Assembly (NCBI RefSeq): GCF_019976755.1
Contig: NZ_AP023441.1
Location: 186,001 to 250,000 of the forward strand
Direction: 5' to 3'
Origin: Nostoc sp. MS1
Lineage (GTDB): Bacteria; Cyanobacteriota; Cyanobacteriia; Cyanobacteriales; Nostocaceae
Length of the DNA stretch: 64,000 bases
Each line of letters begins with the position of its first letter. Position 1 is the stretch's first letter. Position numbers and translations under genes: made by a program. Positions 17,148 through 26,069 of the stretch are shown here, in pieces. The notes beneath the pieces were generated by a model. The model searched no databases and was not told the origin of the DNA. It worked only from the letters and a program-made list of their open reading frames with translations.

Positions 17148-19025
17148 TTATTGAGTTAAAGGTTGTTGATGCAATTTTTTACCGTTCAAAATAGGTAACG
17201 GTAACTCGGTAGAAGTTGCAGGAATCGCCTTGATATTTGCTTTGTGATTATTTTTCTGTTGTGATGGCCTAATCGAGTCAAAAATGGGACGCGAACCATT
17301 TAGAAATTCAGCAATAAATGCCGAGCCATTATTCACAATCACATTCCAAATCGGATTGACACCTAAAACCATACCGCCACCAATTTGCATCATCAGATTA
17401 GGCACAACAATAGTTGCCGTATTTTGGTAAACTACCTCCATTGCTCGTTTAGCGATCGCAATAGCATATATCAATCCTTGCAATTGCTGATCAAGCAGCA
17501 CCACATCTGCTTCGGTACAAACATTTCCCTCAAAGGCCAGTGAGATAGAAATGTCTGCATGACAATCACCATTTATTCCCAGCACTGCTATGCACCCTCT
17601 TTGGTTGCGGAGTCCATCAACTAAGTTTGCTTGTTGTTGGGGATGGGATTCTGCAAGAATATGGTTAGGATGAATGCCAAATTTGTTTGCCAGCATGGTA
17701 GTATTTGCCAAACTATCGTCACTGATGAGGTAGATAGTAATACCCTGTTCTTGTAGGGTAGCGATCGCCTGAATACAGTCTGATGCAGTTGTATTTAGAT
17801 ACAATAGTGCAGAGTCATGGATGACAAGGGTATTTAACTGACTCAACAACTCCACAACACGACCACTACGGATATAAATGCCATTTTGGACAGCGTGAGT
17901 CAAGGCAGAGAGGATGGTGCTTGAGATAGAAATAGGAATACCACTACCAAAGTCAAACTGAAAAGGAGAAATAGCTGCGCCTAAATTACCTGTTGCAGCA
18001 AAAATAGTACCGCCTAAAACTAAGGTTGGTAAGATGGCATTTTTCACAAATTCTGCTTGTTGTGCGCCAATGTGTGTATCATGCACAGGAGTAGTTTGCA
18101 TCAGATGAGCAATCAATCCCAAACGAGTATTTTCTCCCGTCCGTTCCACTAATATAGATAACTCTCCTTCCAACAACCGCGAAGAGGCGTAGATTTCTTG
18201 CCCTAGAGAATAATAAATAGGTGTATCTATACCTGTGAGGTAGGAGCAATCCACCAAACCACTGCCAGATAAAATCCTACCATCTATAGGAATTATTTCC
18301 CCAGCATGAATCGTGATGCGATCGCCCACTTGTAACTCTATTGCTCTGACTGCTGGCTGTAATTGATCACGCTGTACCCAAATATCTTGATGCAAATAAT
18401 TTAAAAAGTCTAGAGCTTTTTGTTCTCTGGCCTCTTCAACTGTACCGCGTAAGCTTCTGCGGATTTCTACTAAACTGGTTTTCAAGGACGGGGCAATATA
18501 TTGACCTTGGACGACTTGTAGAGTCATCCACGCGGAGTCTAATAGATCAATATTAGGCTGACCTTGATTAACAATGCTGTCAGCCGCTCGATTGAACCAA
18601 GGCATTGCAGCACCCGCGATCGCCATTATAACCAACAGAGGTGGTAACTCCAACGGAGCTGCAAATATTGCCAAACTCAGACTGAGCAGGGGTAAACCTA
18701 AATCTCTCCATTGGTTAACTTCTGGAATCAAGTCAGACTCTTCTATAGCTTCTTCATTAGAAGTTCCTATCAAGTCCGCTTGTTGAATACAACTGGCCTT
18801 TTCAATACAGTTTGACAGATAGTTTTGGGCTTCTTCAAGATTAACCGCACTGATTTTGTAGTTAACAATCAGCGAACTAGCTGCGGCATTGATGCGAACC
18901 TCAGTGACAAACTGCAATGACTCAACCAAGCGATTGAGGTTTTCAGCAAACTCTAAGTCATCTGCCAGTCTGGGTACACGAATACGGCAGCGTCCCAGTG
19001 TGCTATGAACGACTTGATAAAACAT
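17148..19025 (-). CDS. Catalytically dead P-type ATPase-like protein with basic HMA-like N-terminal domain
   Basis: 625 aa with the same order as the ATPase at 498-2783 but with its chemistry erased. The N-terminal HMA-like domain (1-58, GRCRIRVPRL) is kept. The actuator motif is TGID instead of TGES (264-267). The membrane motif reads SISS where CPx or VPS would be. The phosphorylation motif DKTGT is replaced by HDSAL (403-407). About 120 residues of the nucleotide-binding domain are missing after it. The hinge motif is GINGDCH (483-489) instead of GDGxND. Membrane segments and the C-terminal NGSAFIAE are conserved and the frame is intact, so it appears to be a maintained pseudoenzyme, perhaps a regulatory or scaffold partner. 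Confidence 0.8.
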   Translation of the reverse strand: MFYQVVHSTLGRCRIRVPRLADDLEFAENLNRLVESLQFVTEVRINAAASSLIVNYKISAVNLEEAQNYLSNCIEKASCIQQADLIGTSNEEAIEESDLIPEVNQWRDLGLPLLSLSLAIFAAPLELPPLLVIMAIAGAAMPWFNRAADSIVNQGQPNIDLLDSAWMTLQVVQGQYIAPSLKTSLVEIRRSLRGTVEEAREQKALDFLNYLHQDIWVQRDQLQPAVRAIELQVGDRITIHAGEIIPIDGRILSGSGLVDCSYLTGIDTPIYYSLGQEIYASSRLLEGELSILVERTGENTRLGLIAHLMQTTPVHDTHIGAQQAEFVKNAILPTLVLGGTIFAATGNLGAAISPFQFDFGSGIPISISSTILSALTHAVQNGIYIRSGRVVELLSQLNTLVIHDSALLYLNTTASDCIQAIATLQEQGITIYLISDDSLANTTMLANKFGIHPNHILAESHPQQQANLVDGLRNQRGCIAVLGINGDCHADISISLAFEGNVCTEADVVLLDQQLQGLIYAIAIAKRAMEVVYQNTATIVVPNLMMQIGGGMVLGVNPIWNVIVNNGSAFIAEFLNGSRPIFDSIRPSQQKNNHKANIKAIPATSTELPLPILNGKKLHQQPLTQ

Positions 19026-19946
19026 ATTTCTTGATTGCTGTTGGGAAGATATTTAACTTCCATTGTGATCAATATAATAAGCCACAAGTAGGAAAACATA
19101 AACTGAATCTTTGCTATGTCTGATAACTCTTAATATAATGCAACAACAATAATTATTTACGCCGACCTACTTACCCCCCTCGTGAGATGTTAGCGATAGT
19201 CCAGTCATTTCTTCAAAAGTCCTTAAAGGAAATTCGTAGAATCGACACTGGAATATTTACTTAAAAAGTTTTTACAAAAAATACTCTACGTACTGAGATT
19301 CTAAGTTATCTTTGGTCGATTGTCTTGGATCACTCAGAGCAAAAGGTTTTTCAACTATCTAATCAAACCATTACTTCTAACACAGAACACAACAGCACGA
19401 TTAATATTGCTACTTATAAGCATTTTTCAATAGCTTTAAAAGCTGCGGTGCTTATTCTGTCTAGCTTATAGCTTTTCTGAGTGCGATTCGACTAAAAACC
19501 TTATTTTTTAGGGATAATAGGTTTTGGTTACAAAACCGAGGGGGTAAAAATACAGAGAATAATAAAAATTATTACATTAACTAAGAAAAAAATTAGAGAA
19601 AAGATATTGTCTTAATTGGGTAAACTTTATGGTTGTAAATTAAGATTGTGGCTTAAATATTTCTATTTTTAAACGAATAAAGTCGGAAAATTAGCATAAA
19701 TGTCTATAGATTTATTTTAAGCCTGTATTCTTAGCTAAACCTATTAAATAAATACCCAAATGTCCAAACCACTTCGGAGCTTTGTGAAAAACATTTATGT
19801 TGCAAAAATTACTTTGACCTTAACACTTTTGTTACAAAATTAGTTTCAGTATTACGTACTATTATGGCTTGTAAATTTATATATCTATATCGATATAGAT
19901 AGATGAAACGATATAGGCCTCTGAGTGATTCATTAACTGATTGATT
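19026..19946. other. Long divergent promoter region ahead of the CIS operon
   Basis: About 920 AT-rich bases between the pseudo-ATPase (minus) and the first CIS gene (plus). No gene recognised. A perfect 20-bp palindrome lies 46 bases before the first CIS start codon. The promoter for the whole injection-system operon should be here. Confidence 0.6.
19882..19901. promoter_or_regulatory. Perfect 20-bp palindrome upstream of the CIS operon
   Basis: TATCTATATCGATATAGATA reads the same on both strands. It lies 46 bases upstream of the ATG of the first CIS gene and is followed by a second partial copy of its half (CGATATAG at 19909-19916). The position suits an operator or a promoter-overlapping regulator site; the bound protein is unknown. 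Confidence 0.5.
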
Positions 19947-20525
19947 ATGATATTTGATGCCATGAGGTTGATACAGGTTGCTTTGCAACGTTACATCCTA
20001 GAGGTTGAGCCAGAACTTGGGCCGGGACAGATTGTGCTAATAGATAACATCGGTATGGCGGAAGAACTTGGCGGATCAAACAATCAGTTGAATGGTCATG
20101 TAGTGATGAGCTTAGTAAACCTCCAAGAAGAGTCCACCATGAAAAATGGTAGTCACTATCGGATGGATAATGGGCGGACTATTTACCAAAATCCTCCTGT
20201 TAACCTCAATCTATTTATTCTTTTTTCCTCACTACACAATCAGTATGAAACAGCCCTGAGACTGCTGTCGCGGGTAGTGGAATTTTTTCAGTCACAACAG
20301 GAAATCTCATTTACCTCTACGCCAGGTAATGGGAGTATTTCGCGCCATGTGCGGCTGATACCAGACCTTTACTCTCTGAGTTTTGAACAATTAAACCAGC
20401 TTTGGGGTTCTTTGGGCGGAAAACAAGTACCTTTCGTAATGTACCGCGCCCGCCTTATAGCGATAGAGGCACAAAAACGTCAGGGAGAAGGCACAGTCAT
20501 CAGTGGAGTCTCTATCAATGAGTGA
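19947..20525 (+). CDS. CIS cap/tube-terminator protein (DUF4255, Pvc16-like)
   Basis: 192 aa from the ATG at 19947 (MIFDAMRLIQVALQRY), which matches the usual DUF4255 start. In contractile injection systems this family forms the cap or tail-terminator end of the sheath-tube. Conserved features include NIGMAEE and VMSLVNLQEESTMKNG, the NPPVNLNLFILFSS strand and the DLYSLSFEQLNQLWGSLGGK helix. First gene of the operon; the next gene starts 13 bases after its stop. Confidence 0.88.
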   Translation: MIFDAMRLIQVALQRYILEVEPELGPGQIVLIDNIGMAEELGGSNNQLNGHVVMSLVNLQEESTMKNGSHYRMDNGRTIYQNPPVNLNLFILFSSLHNQYETALRLLSRVVEFFQSQQEISFTSTPGNGSISRHVRLIPDLYSLSFEQLNQLWGSLGGKQVPFVMYRARLIAIEAQKRQGEGTVISGVSINE

Positions 20526-20538
20526 GGCATAATCACTG

Positions 20539-21738
20539 ATGAAGAGTCTATATCAGAAAATCCTCGATTTAGAGATTTGGCATGACTATTATCTAGGTCA
20601 GCCTAGTCCGCCAAAACTACCAGCTAATGGTTATGAAATCTCAGAAATGTTGGCTTTAGTGCCAACATCAGAATGTCTGCGGATATTGCGAAATCTCAGG
20701 TGGTTATTTCGTCCCCAGCCACAGGGTGCTAATATCTACGCCCAGGTAGAGGAAGCAAAGTCTGGTGGTTGGCAGACTTTATTACCAGTGAATCGACCGG
20801 AACGACTGACATTTTGGTTAGTGGTACGCGATCGCTATTTTGCCAATTTTACAAATCTATCCCTGACTACAAACCGCCAGCAGATTTATTATTTCTCCAA
20901 TCTTTGGGGTAATCAGGGTCATGCTTTATTCTTGACGCGACCTTTACCCAGTTACACACCAAAGAGCGAATACCATCTAGGGCAATTAGTAAATCATGAG
21001 GGTAAGACCCTGGAAGCCTTGCGTTATCAGGCTTCAGCTAGCGTGAAACCAAACACGAATGATTGGGATATCTTGCCTCAGAGTCAATATGTTTCTGACG
21101 AAGATAAGTTAACTAAACAGGGATTGTCTCGTATCTATACAATCTCCAACGCTAATCCGGGGGAGACTTGGCATTTTACCTTGCAAGATGTAAACGAGCA
21201 GATAACTTTTGCCTTAGATGTTAAGATTGCCGATAACCATCAACCAAGCGAGGCGATCGCTTGTCATCTCAATTTTTCTGGGCAAATTCCTGGATTTTAC
21301 AAGCTACTCCTCAATAATCGCCAAATTGACAAGTTTGTTCTGTGTGACCCGATGACAGCCAGTGGTGCTTTTGCACTGGTAGAAATAGTGCTGAATCAGA
21401 GCCTCGTACCTCCAGCTTTTACCCTGTTGGAAAATCAGGATGGCAACACCCTAATTAAACCCAAAACCTACGTCATTCGTTGCAAAAATCGAGCTACTCG
21501 CTGGCGCTATCGTTATGAAAAACCGCATGGCTTTAGTGCCGCCAGTTTACCTAACTTTGAATTAATTGATGCCAAAACTTATGTTACCAAACGGCCCATA
21601 GGTCTGCGTTTGCGACCAGATACATTACTCACCGATGGTAAAGACCAGCAGTTACCAGCACCAGCGATCGCGCTGATCAAGCCGGAAACTGATGCCAAGG
21701 CGCAAGTCACCACCATCTTTTCTGACATTCATCTGTAA
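20539..21738 (+). CDS. CIS-associated protein of unknown role
   Basis: 399 aa, soluble. The N-terminus (LEIWHDYYLGQPSP, then CLRILRNLRWLFRPQPQGANIYAQV) resembles a family that accompanies DUF4255 genes in other injection-system loci and starts with a helical segment followed by beta-rich domains. The middle and C-terminal parts alternate strands (TWHFTLQD, LIKPKTYVIRC, RWRYRYEK), giving an Ig- or jelly-roll-like appearance. Its place between cap and sheath genes suggests a sheath-end or capping accessory. No catalytic motif. Confidence 0.65.
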   Translation: MKSLYQKILDLEIWHDYYLGQPSPPKLPANGYEISEMLALVPTSECLRILRNLRWLFRPQPQGANIYAQVEEAKSGGWQTLLPVNRPERLTFWLVVRDRYFANFTNLSLTTNRQQIYYFSNLWGNQGHALFLTRPLPSYTPKSEYHLGQLVNHEGKTLEALRYQASASVKPNTNDWDILPQSQYVSDEDKLTKQGLSRIYTISNANPGETWHFTLQDVNEQITFALDVKIADNHQPSEAIACHLNFSGQIPGFYKLLLNNRQIDKFVLCDPMTASGAFALVEIVLNQSLVPPAFTLLENQDGNTLIKPKTYVIRCKNRATRWRYRYEKPHGFSAASLPNFELIDAKTYVTKRPIGLRLRPDTLLTDGKDQQLPAPAIALIKPETDAKAQVTTIFSDIHL

Positions 21739-21752
21739 CAATCACAAAAACT

Positions 21753-23822
21753 ATGCCCAGTACATACAAAACTCCAGGTGTTTACATCGAGGAAATATCT
21801 AAATTTCCGCCCTCTGTCGCCCAAGTTGAAACTGCCATCCCCGCTTTTATTGGCTATACTCAGCAGGCTATAGTCAGAGGTATTGATTACCAGCAAGTCG
21901 AGGCAGATGCAAAAGCAAAAGCAAAAGCAAAAGCAAAAGCAAAAGCAAAAGCAGCAGATGAAGCAGATAAAGACGCAGTAAATCTAAGCACAGTAGCAGA
22001 TGCCGCAAAAACAGCAGCAGATGCCGCAAAAGAAGCAGCAGATGCCGCAAAAAACAAAGCAGTAGAAGCACAAACAGCAGCAGATACCACAGAAACAACA
22101 GCAGTAGTAGAAGCCGCACAAAAAGCAGTAGAGGCAGCAAATGCCGCAAAAGAAGCAGCAGATGCCGCAAAAAACAAAGCAGTAGAAGCACAAACAGCAG
22201 ACGATGCCGCAAAAAACAAAGCAGTAGAAGCCGCACAAAAAGCAGACGATGCCGCACAAAAAGCAGTAGAAGCCGCACAAAAAGCAGCAGATGCCGCACA
22301 AAAAGCAGCAGATGCCGCAAAAACAGCAGCAGATGACGCACAAAAAGCAGCAAAAGAAGCAGCAGATGCCGCACAAAAAGCAGCAGATGCCGCAAAAACA
22401 GAAGCAGACAATGCCGCACAAAAAGCAGCAGATGCCGCAAAGGCAACACAGAAATTATTGAATGCTTTACAACCAGGAAAAGCAAGAGAAACGGCTGTGG
22501 CAGCAGCAGCAGCAGCAGCCAAAGTCGCACAAGAGCCTGTAGTTGTAAGGATCACTTCCCTACTGGAATATGAACAATTTTTCGGTCGAGCCAATGATGA
22601 AACAAAGATTGAAGTTGTAATCCAAGACTTCACTGATAGTGCCAATAATCTGATTGAGCGCAAAGCCAATGCCCGCATCACCGCCCCAAATGCCAACAAT
22701 CTGTATTACGCCATGCAGGCTTTCTTTAGCAATGGGGGTGGTCCTTGCTACATTGTCTCCGTCGGGGCCATGACCGGCACTATTGAATTAGCCGCCTTGC
22801 AAAAAGGTTTGGCGGAAGTTGCGAAAGAAGATGAAGTGACCCTGCTGGTATTCCCGGAAAGCCAAGCCCTCAGTGACGCTGACTACGCTGCCTTGATGAG
22901 TGACGCTTTGAATCAATGTGGTAAGCTACAGGATCGGTTTACAGTCATGGATTTGAAACTACCGACCCCACCCCAAACCATCCTCGATGCAGCAACTACA
23001 TTTCGCGGATTAAGCCTACCTTTAGATAACCTGAAATACGGCGCAATCTATACCCCCAATATTGAAACTATCTTCAACTACTTCTACGACGAAGCTAAAG
23101 TGAAGATTTTCCGCAGCGTGAATGGAGCTGCTGAGACTGAGGATCGTGATAATAATACTATGGCTACCTACAACCCCGCCACTAAGCCTGGTGCTGATGG
23201 TACTCAATATGCCCTAATCAAAGCAGCCATTGATCAATTGCCCTTAGTCCTTCCCCCTTCACCCTTGGTAGTTGGTCAATACGCTACTACTGATAACACC
23301 CGTGGCGTATGGAAAGCCCCAGCTAACGTTGCACTCACCTCAGTTATCAAGCCTACACTGAAGATTCCCAACGATCAGCAAGACAACCTCAACGTTGATA
23401 CTAGTGGTAAATCAATCAACGCCATTCGTGCTTTTACTGGCAAAGGTACGTTAATTTGGGGCGCGCGGACTCTAGCAGGTAACGATAACGAATGGCGCTA
23501 TATATCAGTCCGTCGCTTCTTCAACATGGCAGAAGAATCAATTAAGAAAGCCACCGAAGCCTTTGTATTCGATCCTAACGATGCCAATACTTGGGTAAAA
23601 GTGCGAGCAATGATCGAAAACTTCTTAATTCTGCAATGGCGGGCTGGGGCGTTAGCTGGAGCTAAACCAGAGCAAGCCTTTTATGTGAAAGTGGGGCTGA
23701 ATGAAACCATGACCGCCTTAGATATTCTAGAAGGTCGCTTGATCATCGAGATTGGCATGGCTGTAGTACGTCCTGCGGAATTTATCATCCTGAAGTTCTC
23801 TCATAAGATGCAGGAAAGTTAA
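21753..23822 (+). CDS. CIS contractile sheath protein with a long Ala/Lys-rich insertion
   Basis: 689 aa. Residues 1-48 (YKTPGVYIEEISKFPPSVAQVETAIPAFIGYT) and about 258-689 (PVVVRITSLLEYEQFFG ... WRYISVRRFFNMAEESI ... VKVRAMIENFL) are typical tail-sheath sequence and form the contracting outer cylinder. Between them sits a ~210-residue block made of AA, AK, AD and QKA units (DAAKTAADAAKEAADAAKNKAVEAQ), nearly all helical and low complexity. Without it the protein is about 480 residues. The block enters exactly at the loop where other sheaths have only a short turn. Its DNA is a string of 6-, 15- and 21-base units. It should form long surface helices or coiled coil on the assembled sheath. Confidence 0.9.
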   Translation: MPSTYKTPGVYIEEISKFPPSVAQVETAIPAFIGYTQQAIVRGIDYQQVEADAKAKAKAKAKAKAKAADEADKDAVNLSTVADAAKTAADAAKEAADAAKNKAVEAQTAADTTETTAVVEAAQKAVEAANAAKEAADAAKNKAVEAQTADDAAKNKAVEAAQKADDAAQKAVEAAQKAADAAQKAADAAKTAADDAQKAAKEAADAAQKAADAAKTEADNAAQKAADAAKATQKLLNALQPGKARETAVAAAAAAAKVAQEPVVVRITSLLEYEQFFGRANDETKIEVVIQDFTDSANNLIERKANARITAPNANNLYYAMQAFFSNGGGPCYIVSVGAMTGTIELAALQKGLAEVAKEDEVTLLVFPESQALSDADYAALMSDALNQCGKLQDRFTVMDLKLPTPPQTILDAATTFRGLSLPLDNLKYGAIYTPNIETIFNYFYDEAKVKIFRSVNGAAETEDRDNNTMATYNPATKPGADGTQYALIKAAIDQLPLVLPPSPLVVGQYATTDNTRGVWKAPANVALTSVIKPTLKIPNDQQDNLNVDTSGKSINAIRAFTGKGTLIWGARTLAGNDNEWRYISVRRFFNMAEESIKKATEAFVFDPNDANTWVKVRAMIENFLILQWRAGALAGAKPEQAFYVKVGLNETMTALDILEGRLIIEIGMAVVRPAEFIILKFSHKMQES
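21909..22520. repeat. Low-complexity tandem-repeat block in the sheath gene
   Basis: The block opens with seven exact copies of GCAAAA (21909-21950), then runs of GCAGATGCCGCAAAA-type 15-mers and GCACAAAAAGCAGCA-type units. It ends with a poly-Ala run (GCAGCAGCAGCAGCAGCAGCC) near 22502. All units are multiples of three. Long open frames on the opposite strand here are a by-product of this composition. Confidence 0.9.
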
Positions 23823-23880
23823 TTCCATTCCCTACTGTTTACAGACATTTCTCATTAACCCATCAACACATTAAGCACTT

Positions 23881-24312
23881 ATGGCAGATTATCCTTTACC
23901 CAAGTTTCATTTCCAAGTAGAGTGGGGCGGTACTCGCTTAGGATTTACTGAAGTTACCGGGCTAGAAGTAGAAACCGACATGATTGAATATCGGGAAGGT
24001 AACATGAAGGAATATCACAAACTGAATATGCCCGGTATGCAGAAATTGAGCAAAATTACGATGAAGCGAGGCACTGTTAAAGCTGATAACGATTTTTATA
24101 AATGGTGGAATACGGTAGCTTTAAATACTATTGAGCGTCGTGATATAACTGTTAGTTTGCTCAATGAAAAGCATGAACCTGTAGTTGTTTGGAAAGTTAA
24201 ACACGCCTGGCCGACTAAGGTACAATCTACCGATCTCAAAAGTGATGGTAACGAAGTGGCGATTGAAACCATTGAAATTGCCCATGAAGGACTAACTATT
24301 CAAAATGGTTAG
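23881..24312 (+). CDS. CIS inner-tube protein, paralogue 1
   Basis: 143 aa, gp19/Hcp-like tail-tube family. It starts MADYPLPKFHFQVEWGGTRLGFTEVTGLEVETD and contains the family signature MKRGTVKADNDFYKWWN and the C-terminal LVTW-like strand (VVVWKVKHAWPTKV). It forms the rigid tube inside the sheath. 58 bases after the sheath gene. The shorter of two tube paralogues, so probably the main tube subunit. Confidence 0.92.
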   Translation: MADYPLPKFHFQVEWGGTRLGFTEVTGLEVETDMIEYREGNMKEYHKLNMPGMQKLSKITMKRGTVKADNDFYKWWNTVALNTIERRDITVSLLNEKHEPVVVWKVKHAWPTKVQSTDLKSDGNEVAIETIEIAHEGLTIQNG

Positions 24313-24371
24313 TGATTTATTTTATTAATTTTATAGGAATCCGATTCGATTTCTGAAGAAATCTAAGTATA

Positions 24372-24452
24372 TGTAGGGTGTGTTAGGCGTAAGCCGTAAC
24401 GCACCCAAAGCATCAGGCTAAGTGCGTTACGCTGTCGCTAACACACCCTACA
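24372..24452. repeat. REP-like palindrome between the two tube genes
   Basis: TGTAGGGTGTGTTAGGCG and its near inverse CGCTAACACACCCTACA bound an 81-base element of the same type as those around the RAYT gene at 46.8 kb. It accounts for much of the unusual 297-base gap inside the CIS operon. Confidence 0.75.
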
Positions 24453-24609
24453 CATCTACGTATCTGTTCAAAAATCAAGTAGGAATCCTATATCTCCGAT
24501 TAATTGGAGAAGTTGGAGATTGTTCACCAAACTATAAATATAGTGGACATTGACAACCCTAGAAATAGGAATATCTTGCAGGATTTTGGATTTTGAATTG
24601 GTATTAGCT

Positions 24610-25107
24610 ATGACATATAGTTATCCCCCGGTAAGTTTCTTTTTTGATGTTAGTTTTCAAGGTCAATTTGCTGGTGAAAGACTCGATAAAAATGTAGTTG
24701 AGACACGCTTTCAGAGTGTGACTGGTTTGAGTGTCGATATGCAGACTGAAACCCTAAAAGAAGGCGGTGAAAATCGCTTTGAACATATCTTACCAGTGCG
24801 TACTAAGTATGACTCTCTAGTGCTAAAGCGTGGCTTAGTTAAGGATTCCCAGATGGTGAAGTGGTGTATGGATGCTATTCTTAACTTTGATATTAAACCA
24901 ATAGATTTATTGGTGAGCTTGCTGCATGTCCAGTCGGCTGGTGCAAATCAAGCACCGCAAACAACCGCACCGTTAGTAACTTGGAAAGTGATTAATGCTT
25001 GGCCAAAAAAATGGTCTGTTTCCGAATTTAACGCTGAAGAAAATTCACTTGCAATTGAATCTTTGGAGTTAAATTACAGTTATTTTGAAATGCTAGGCAA
25101 ATCTTAA
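24610..25107 (+). CDS. CIS inner-tube protein, paralogue 2
   Basis: 165 aa from the ATG at 24610 (MTYSYPPVSFFFDVSF); a longer frame upstream lacks family similarity. It shares with paralogue 1 the pattern FxSVTGLSVDMQTE, LVLKRGLVKDSQMVKWCMD and LVTWKVINAWPKKWSVSEF. In other systems a second tube protein forms the layer joining tube and spike/baseplate, which is the likely role. DUF5908 follows. Confidence 0.9.
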   Translation: MTYSYPPVSFFFDVSFQGQFAGERLDKNVVETRFQSVTGLSVDMQTETLKEGGENRFEHILPVRTKYDSLVLKRGLVKDSQMVKWCMDAILNFDIKPIDLLVSLLHVQSAGANQAPQTTAPLVTWKVINAWPKKWSVSEFNAEENSLAIESLELNYSYFEMLGKS

Positions 25108-25153
25108 AAGAATAATTAATGAGATAAATATTTTAGATAAAAAAGACAAATTT

Positions 25154-25321
25154 ATGCCATTAGAAATTAGAGAACTGGTGATTAAAGCCTCAATTAATGA
25201 AGGAGGGCAACAAAATTATGCTCAAGACGTAGGCAACTTTGATGCTGATGTTCAAGCTGCCATTATAGCCACTTGTGTAGAGCAGGTTCTAGCCATCCTG
25301 AAAGAGAAATCTGAGCGGTAA
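25154..25321 (+). CDS. DUF5908 small protein
   Basis: 55 aa, MPLEIRELVIKASINE, which is the characteristic opening of DUF5908, a tiny family found in contractile injection and phage-tail loci between tube and hub genes. Polar Gln/Asn-rich middle, then a helix (AAIIATCVEQVLAILKEK). No catalytic motif; structural or assembly role likely. Confidence 0.8.
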   Translation: MPLEIRELVIKASINEGGQQNYAQDVGNFDADVQAAIIATCVEQVLAILKEKSER

Positions 25322-25361
25322 ACTAGGGTATGAGTGAATTTCTAATTCGGAGCGAAGCAAC

Positions 25362-26069
25362 GTGACGGGCGAACTCACTAAAGTTAAAATCCAGGCTTAT
25401 AAAGACAAGCGATTTGAGAATAAACATGGAGAATTTGATCTACCGATTAATCCAGAGCAATTTTCCCAAAAGTTTAAGGTGGAATACGACGCTGCACAAG
25501 ACATCGGCGCTCAAGGCAATGATTTACAGTTTAAATTTACAAAACCTGAAGAAATCAAGCTGGATTTTACTTTTGATGGGACTGGTGTAGTACCAATTAA
25601 GGGTAAACCTAATGTATTTCATAAAGACGTAGCTAAACAGGTACAAGAACTTCTGAATGTCGTTTACACGATGCAGAGTGACACTCACAGACCTAACTTT
25701 CTCCGTCTACTGTGGGGAAACTTTTCCTTTGGGACGACAAATAGCTTTGATTGTATTCTGATAGATTTACAGATAAACTACACCCTATTTGCTCCAGATG
25801 GTAAACCTTTGAGGGCAAAACTTAGTGCCACCTTTGTCAGTTATATTGAAGCCCAGCGTCGTGTCCGCAAAGAAGGGAAACAATCGCCTGATGTCACCCA
25901 TATACGTAAGGTTACAGCTGGTGATACTCTACCCTTGATGACTCATCGCATTTATGGCGACCCATCTTATTATTTGCAGGTTGCTAAAGTCAACGGTCTG
26001 GTGAATTTTCGCCGTCTGATGGATAACAAGGATTTGAGATTTCCGCCGTTGGAGAAAACTGAAGTATGA
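25362..26069 (+). CDS. LysM-containing CIS hub adaptor (Pvc7/gp53-like)
   Basis: 235 aa. A GTG start at 25362 with a GGAGCGAAG stretch ahead is preferred because no in-frame ATG exists near the N-terminus. The first ~170 residues form the tail-hub adaptor fold (DLPINPEQFSQKFKVEYD, LDFTFDGTGV). Residues about 181-233 form a LysM module (VTAGDTLPLMTHRIYGDPSYYLQVAKVNGL). It joins tube to baseplate. Its stop overlaps the next start by ATGA. Confidence 0.88.
   Translation: MTGELTKVKIQAYKDKRFENKHGEFDLPINPEQFSQKFKVEYDAAQDIGAQGNDLQFKFTKPEEIKLDFTFDGTGVVPIKGKPNVFHKDVAKQVQELLNVVYTMQSDTHRPNFLRLLWGNFSFGTTNSFDCILIDLQINYTLFAPDGKPLRAKLSATFVSYIEAQRRVRKEGKQSPDVTHIRKVTAGDTLPLMTHRIYGDPSYYLQVAKVNGLVNFRRLMDNKDLRFPPLEKTEV

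Noticed and set aside
21874..22699. Long minus-strand open frames (up to 270 codons) opposite the sheath repeat block
   Set aside because: They are side effects of the stop-poor repeat DNA; the peptides are low complexity and the plus-strand sheath frame is clearly the gene.
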